11,803 nucleotides of DNA from NCBI GenBank assembly GCA_021160155.1, contig JAGHDB010000225.1:1-11803 (forward strand). The letters run 5' to 3'. The translations under genes were made by a program, and so were the position numbers. The first letter of the stretch is position 1. Every line of letters starts with the position of its first letter. Positions 7,900 to 11,803 of the stretch are shown one piece after another. A model generated the notes under the pieces. It was given only the letters and a program-made list of their open reading frames with translations. It was not told where the DNA came from and ran no database searches. This DNA is from Bacteroidales bacterium. GTDB lineage: Bacteria > Bacteroidota > Bacteroidia > Bacteroidales > UBA12481.

Positions 7900-7936
7900 C
7901 ACTGTATCTTCTAAATTCTTTAGTCTTTTAGTTTCA

Positions 7937-9208
7937 TCAAAGGCTCCATGGTCCACGCATGGGCTGCCAGATCATCCGGTTGGCTTCTTCATCGTCAATA
8001 AACTCCTGTTTCACCGGATCATAATGTAATGTTCTGCCCAATCGAACCGCGATAACCCCGAGGTTCACCAGGGTAGCCGAACGGTGGCCGTTCTCTTCAT
8101 TCAGTGCAAACTTTTTCCGGGTTTTCACCGATTCGGTAAACGTGGTGATCTGTGGTTCAGGATCCGGTAAAGTTTTAATAAATGACTGCAGATTAGGAAT
8201 ATTCGACCGGAATCCGCGATATATTTTTCCATTCGGACCTTCAATATAGGCGGCATCTTTATCACGGTTTTCCCCATCCAGAATAATCTGGCAACCGTCT
8301 GCATAAGTATAGGTAATCCGTCTCCATGATCCTACTGCATCGGGATGTTGTTGGGGAGCATCCACTTCAACGAGGGTCGGACTGGTATCATCTTTATTAA
8401 GCATATATTGAACCGGGTCGAGATAATGCTGCCCCATATCCCCGAGTCCACCGCCATCATAATCCCAATATCCGCGGAAAACAGCATGAACTCTTGCAGG
8501 ATTATAGGGTTTGTATGGTGCCGGTCCGAGCCAGAAATCATAATCAAGGTTTTCCGGAACAGGCACCGGTTTCAGGTTTTTCTTGCCACTCCAGTAAAAT
8601 TTCCAGTTATAACCCGTTACTCCGCTGACTGTCACTTTAAGCGGCCATCCCAGTATACCACTATCTATCACCTTCTTCAGAGGCTTCACATCGGTGCCCA
8701 ATCCGTAAAAAGTGTCTTTAAAACGGAACCAGGTATTGAGCCTGAACATTCTGCCATGCCGCTTGACGGCTTCAATTACCTTTATACCCTCACCAATAGT
8801 CCGGGTCATTGGTTTTTCACACCAAATATCTTTACCTGCCTCGGCAGCTGCAATAGAGATCAGTCCATGCCAGTGAGGGGGTGTGGGAATATGCACAATA
8901 TCAATATCCGGACGTGCCAGGAGCTCACGAAAATCATGGTATCCGTCCACACCCGGCCCGGCAAGTTGCAGTGCACTATCCAGATGTTTCTGGTCGACAT
9001 CGCAAACGGCAAGCAACCGGGTACCTTCATATTTAAAATGACCACGACCCATACCTCCTACCCCGATAATTCCTTTGGTCAGTTGATCACTGGGAGGAGT
9101 ATATCCCGGTCCTCCTAAAACGTACCTGGGGATAATGGTCAGGCCAACCACTGAAACTGCAGTGCTTTTCAGGAATTTTCTCCTGCTAAGAGATGTTTTG
9201 TCTTGCAT
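7937..9208 (-). CDS. Tat-exported Gfo/Idh/MocA family oxidoreductase
   Basis: This is a 423-residue NAD(P)-dependent sugar oxidoreductase of the Gfo/Idh/MocA superfamily. The N-terminus carries a twin-arginine signal (SRRKFLK at residues 8-14, then a hydrophobic stretch to about 31), so the folded, cofactor-loaded enzyme should be exported. The Rossmann nucleotide site is GVGGMG (49-54), with Asp70 at the end of the second strand (LLAVCD). The family EKP motif is at 131-133 (WCEKPMTRT). The C-terminal substrate domain has GGGLGDMGQHYLD (252-264), where Asp257 and His261 sit where this family keeps catalytic residues, and ends in QPMRGPWSL. Such exported members often sit beside DUF1080 proteins, as here. 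The likely role is oxidising or reducing a sugar or glycoside, perhaps at C3, but the substrate cannot be read from sequence. It lies 29 bases after the AI-2E family gene; the DUF1080 gene follows after 37 bases. Confidence 0.93.
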   Translation of the reverse strand: MQDKTSLSRRKFLKSTAVSVVGLTIIPRYVLGGPGYTPPSDQLTKGIIGVGGMGRGHFKYEGTRLLAVCDVDQKHLDSALQLAGPGVDGYHDFRELLARPDIDIVHIPTPPHWHGLISIAAAEAGKDIWCEKPMTRTIGEGIKVIEAVKRHGRMFRLNTWFRFKDTFYGLGTDVKPLKKVIDSGILGWPLKVTVSGVTGYNWKFYWSGKKNLKPVPVPENLDYDFWLGPAPYKPYNPARVHAVFRGYWDYDGGGLGDMGQHYLDPVQYMLNKDDTSPTLVEVDAPQQHPDAVGSWRRITYTYADGCQIILDGENRDKDAAYIEGPNGKIYRGFRSNIPNLQSFIKTLPDPEPQITTFTESVKTRKKFALNEENGHRSATLVNLGVIAVRLGRTLHYDPVKQEFIDDEEANRMIWQPMRGPWSL

Positions 9209-9237
9209 ATTATATTATGTTTTTTGGTTTAACCGGA

Positions 9238-10356
9238 TCATATTCGTTCTGTAATTTTACGCACCAGTTTGCTTTCGCTGAAAAACTCCCTGGCAATCAC
9301 ACGAAGCACGGTATATGACGGGATGGCGATCATCATCCCCAGGATCCCGCCCAGTGAAGCAGCGATCATGATCACGATAAAGATTTCAAGGGGATGTGCT
9401 TTAACCGACCCGCCCAGAATTACCGGTTGAAAAACCACATTATCAATAATTTGTGTGAATTCCATTGCGATAAAGATAAAAATCAGCCGGGGAATTAATT
9501 CTGTCTGAAGTTCCATAGGCATGCTTACGGCAGTTCCAATTGCCAGTCCGAGCAGTATCCCGATCAACGGGCCTACATAAGGGATTACATTTAACACACC
9601 GGCGATCAATCCGATAGTCAAGGCATGATTAATTTCCAGACCCACCACAGACAATCCGGCGGTATCGAGAATAATAATCCCTGTGGTCTGGAGCACAATA
9701 CCGATAAAATATCTTTTCAGCAAGCGACTGATTGAAGAGATAGCGTTACGGATTCCCTGCTCACGATCTTCAGGGAAGAAGAGCACCAATCCATCCTCAA
9801 AAAGTTTTGATTCTTTCATAAAGAAGAAGGAGATAAACGAGATGGAGAAAAAGGCCACAAACAGGTTGCCTAAAGTACTGGCAATATGTCCCATAAACTG
9901 TGTTACCCGGGCCAACCCGATAAATCCCTGTACCTGACCAATGGCCCATCCTTCGAGACTGAACGGTTCACCCATCAGATTATATTCATTGATAAAAGCC
10001 TCGATACGAAGCATAGGTTGACGCAGACTGTCCCATATTTTATCCAGATCCAGATTAGAAAAATACTTGAACTCGGTCGCCAGCAGGGGAACAAAGAATC
10101 TGAAAAACAAAAAGATAACCGTCCAGATCAGGATCAGCGTAATAAGCGAACCGATCCAGCGGGGAATATGTTTTTTCAGAATCCGGATTTTACTGATCAG
10201 ATTGACGAGGGGTTCTCCGATCATGGAGATCACAAATGCCAGCAAGACGTAAATCACGATATTCCGGAAGAACCAGATACCAAATACCGCAGCCACCAAT
10301 AAAAAGGTAAACAATATCCACCGGATGGTATTGGTCATATAGGGACGAATCGACAT
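9238..10356 (-). CDS. AI-2E family transporter / PerM-like membrane protein
   Basis: This is a 372-residue polytopic inner-membrane protein of the AI-2E exporter (formerly UPF0118, PerM/TqsA/YdiK) family. Two hydrophobic segments occupy about 12-47, another 67-90, then a soluble region (about 95-160) and several spans between 160 and 350. Family signatures are visible: LKRYFIGI near 213-220, NVIPYVGPLIG (256-266), and the IIDNVVFQPVILGGSVKAHP segment (303-322) followed by the last hydrophobic span. Members include an autoinducer-2 exporter and sodium/proton antiporters, and the substrate cannot be predicted here. The gene begins nine bases after the flippase stop, with a GGGGC just before ATG, so the two are probably co-transcribed. 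Family assignment is confident; the transported substrate is unknown. Confidence 0.9.
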   Translation of the reverse strand: MSIRPYMTNTIRWILFTFLLVAAVFGIWFFRNIVIYVLLAFVISMIGEPLVNLISKIRILKKHIPRWIGSLITLILIWTVIFLFFRFFVPLLATEFKYFSNLDLDKIWDSLRQPMLRIEAFINEYNLMGEPFSLEGWAIGQVQGFIGLARVTQFMGHIASTLGNLFVAFFSISFISFFFMKESKLFEDGLVLFFPEDREQGIRNAISSISRLLKRYFIGIVLQTTGIIILDTAGLSVVGLEINHALTIGLIAGVLNVIPYVGPLIGILLGLAIGTAVSMPMELQTELIPRLIFIFIAMEFTQIIDNVVFQPVILGGSVKAHPLEIFIVIMIAASLGGILGMMIAIPSYTVLRVIAREFFSESKLVRKITERI

Positions 10357-10365
10357 GCCCCTAAG

Positions 10366-11706
10366 TTAATGAATTATCAAATATGGATAAACAAATAACT
10401 CGGTCAATCCCCATACCAGCCAAAGAAGCAGTGTCCACACCAGGTGTTGTGTGATATGCAGATACTGTTGAAGCCGTATTCCCTGCACGCGACGAACAAA
10501 GACCACCAATATGATCCGTTCAAGGTAGTAGGCCAGCACAGTGGCCAGAGCGACACCCCGAATACCCCAGAAACGTACCAGGATCAGACTTAATACTATG
10601 TTTACGGTCAATTCGATAGCTGATGCCGTCATAAGGATCCGGGTTTTCTCATAGGCAATCAGGATGGTTTGAGGAAACAATAAACGACTGGTTACCAACA
10701 ACAGATACAGGTTAAACACTCCGGCACTTTCAACAAATCCCTGTTTAAACAGTAAAGGGAAAAGAAAATAGCTGGTGATCATCAGGATCAGGGTCATCGG
10801 AAACATCCAGGAGATCATTTGAGACGAACGCTGTTTCAGTTGTTGCAGCGCCTCTATTTGGCCGATCTTTTTAAACTGCGGCACCAGTGCATTGCTTAAG
10901 GCATGCGCCAGCAGGGCCACCAGGGGCAGTTCACGGGCACCATAGCGGAAAACAGCGAAAACTCCGGCATTATAACGGGCTGATACGATGAAACCATCCA
11001 CATATTGTGCCGATCCGCTTAACAGTACACTAACGGCAATAGGTAATCCTGTACTCAGGTGCTTTTTCCAGAAAGGGATGGATATCTGCCATTTCCCTTT
11101 ACGGATCACCAGGAGCAACATCCAGATAAATCTAAAGCAGCCTGCCACCAATAATCCATATAAAACGGCATGAATATCCCCGGATAAAATGGCCGGAAGA
11201 CCCACGGCAATAATCTGAAAGCCATAAGCTAAAAGACCATAATATAATAGTATCCGGGTACGACCGTTCATTACATACCAGTATTCAACCAGTGTGGAGG
11301 GGGCAAATAAAACCAGGTAAAGCATAAGCCATCCCAACAGGTCGGCAGGTAGTTGCTGATCCAGTAATTGTTGCAGAAGCGGGTGCAGTAACCACAGTAC
11401 CAAAGCAGCCAACACAGAAAATAAAAAGAGCAGTAAAGCTGCATTAAAAAGCTCAGGGGAAGCATCCCGGCGGCTGATTGCAGCAGGCAGAAATCCCTGT
11501 ATTAACCCGGTCAGCCAAAAGAAAGTCACCACCCCGGCAAAGAAGAGAAATACCTCATAGATTCCGATCTCTGCCCGTGAAAATCCAATTTGCGGCAATA
11601 AAATTGCCACGATCAATACAGAACCATACCGAAACAGTTGAAACAACTGGAGTCCGGAAAGTATATCAGGCTTTAAGATATGGCGCCAGCGGACCGGCAA
11701 TATCAA
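10366..11706 (-). CDS. Polysaccharide (O-antigen-like) flippase, Wzx/MATE type
   Basis: This 446-residue protein is almost entirely hydrophobic, with about 12 predicted membrane spans in two halves. It has the layout of the MOP-superfamily lipid-linked oligosaccharide flippases. Typical marks are the first span followed by SRAEIGIYEVFLF (43-55), the mid-protein GLPIAVSVLLSG and VDGFIVSARYNAGVFAVFRYG (about 220-256), and the C-terminal WGIRGVALATVLAYYLER block (380-397). These proteins move undecaprenyl-linked sugar repeats across the inner membrane. The only start giving the full first span is TTG at 11706, whose bases overlap the upstream TGA (sequence TTGA). Another TTG two codons on is possible. 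No glycosyltransferase or polymerase gene adjoins it, so it is not in a visible capsule or O-antigen cluster. The substrate is unknown. Confidence 0.85.
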   Translation of the reverse strand: MILPVRWRHILKPDILSGLQLFQLFRYGSVLIVAILLPQIGFSRAEIGIYEVFLFFAGVVTFFWLTGLIQGFLPAAISRRDASPELFNAALLLFLFSVLAALVLWLLHPLLQQLLDQQLPADLLGWLMLYLVLFAPSTLVEYWYVMNGRTRILLYYGLLAYGFQIIAVGLPAILSGDIHAVLYGLLVAGCFRFIWMLLLVIRKGKWQISIPFWKKHLSTGLPIAVSVLLSGSAQYVDGFIVSARYNAGVFAVFRYGARELPLVALLAHALSNALVPQFKKIGQIEALQQLKQRSSQMISWMFPMTLILMITSYFLFPLLFKQGFVESAGVFNLYLLLVTSRLLFPQTILIAYEKTRILMTASAIELTVNIVLSLILVRFWGIRGVALATVLAYYLERIILVVFVRRVQGIRLQQYLHITQHLVWTLLLWLVWGLTELFVYPYLIIH

Positions 11707-11803
11707 TTGAATTTTATGGGATTGCTTACTTTTTGTTTGAGCAGGGCCAGGTTCAGCACTTCAGCTACTGTTTGCACATAATTAAATTTTAATCCTTTAA
11801 GAT
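11703..11803 (-). CDS. lon: Probable Lon protease, C-terminal fragment (5' part outside window)
   Basis: Only the last 32 codons lie inside the window, in a frame open to the right edge and ending with TGA. The fragment reads LKGLKFNYVQTVAEVLNLAL and then LKQKVSNPIKFN. This resembles the extreme C-terminus of ATP-dependent Lon proteases, where a (K)GLxFHxVxxxxEVLxxAL pattern follows the Ser-Lys catalytic core. The ATPase and proteolytic parts are not visible, so the call rests on a short motif. The stop codon overlaps the TTG start of the flippase, suggesting co-transcription and possible translational coupling. Confidence 0.62.
   Translation of the reverse strand, partial: LKGLKFNYVQTVAEVLNLALLKQKVSNPIKFN

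Noticed and set aside
7900..7956. An upstream extension of the HEAT-DUF1080 frame to an ATG at 7956
   Set aside because: It would overlap the end of the oxidoreductase gene by 20 bases and place 19 charged residues before an otherwise perfect Sec signal peptide. The ATG at 7899 is preferred.
8345..9118. A 257-codon open frame on the plus strand, antisense to the oxidoreductase gene
   Set aside because: It lies wholly inside the strongly supported Gfo/Idh/MocA gene, shows no recognisable domain, and has composition expected of an antisense shadow.
9886..10302. A 138-codon open frame on the plus strand opposite the AI-2E family gene
   Set aside because: It is rich in charged and polar residues, as expected when a hydrophobic membrane-protein gene is read in antisense, and it has no motif.

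Overview
The window looks like chromosomal DNA of a Bacteroidota member, probably order Bacteroidales or a near relative. The evidence is Bacteroidota-type promoter motifs (TAnnTTTG with an upstream TTG about 20 bases away), a TPR sensor kinase of the kind common in this phylum, a long-form HisG, and a secreted Gfo/Idh/MocA oxidoreductase next to a DUF1080 protein. No rRNA, tRNA, insertion sequence, phage gene or CRISPR array was seen. Genus and species cannot be told from the sequence.

Left part (1-2354, minus strand): the start of a histidine biosynthesis operon. The order of transcription is promoter, a 24-residue histidine-rich leader peptide, a strong intrinsic terminator, hisG, then hisD, which runs off the left edge. 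The leader peptide has seven His codons within nine codons, and the terminator abuts the hisG start. Together they form a transcription attenuator, which is the most notable non-coding structure here.

Centre-left (2404-4479, plus strand): a divergently transcribed, membrane-anchored TPR hybrid-type sensor histidine kinase with no adjacent response regulator. It converges on the next cluster with only 21 bases between stop codons.

Right part (4501-11803, minus strand): a tightly spaced run of genes in one direction. In transcription order these are the last 32 codons of a probable Lon protease, a Wzx-like polysaccharide flippase whose TTG start overlaps the preceding stop codon, an AI-2E/PerM-family membrane protein, a Tat-exported Gfo/Idh/MocA oxidoreductase, and a very large Sec-exported protein made of HEAT-type repeats followed by two DUF1080 (3-keto-glycoside hydrolase/lyase-like) domains. 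The last two form a plausible extracytoplasmic sugar-processing pair: the oxidoreductase would make or remove a 3-keto group on a glycoside, and the DUF1080 protein would cleave the 3-keto-glycoside. The first three look like housekeeping or envelope genes and need not share that function.

Most of the window is ordinary. The his attenuator (with its extra complementarities) and the HEAT-DUF1080-DUF1080 architecture are what deserve follow-up.
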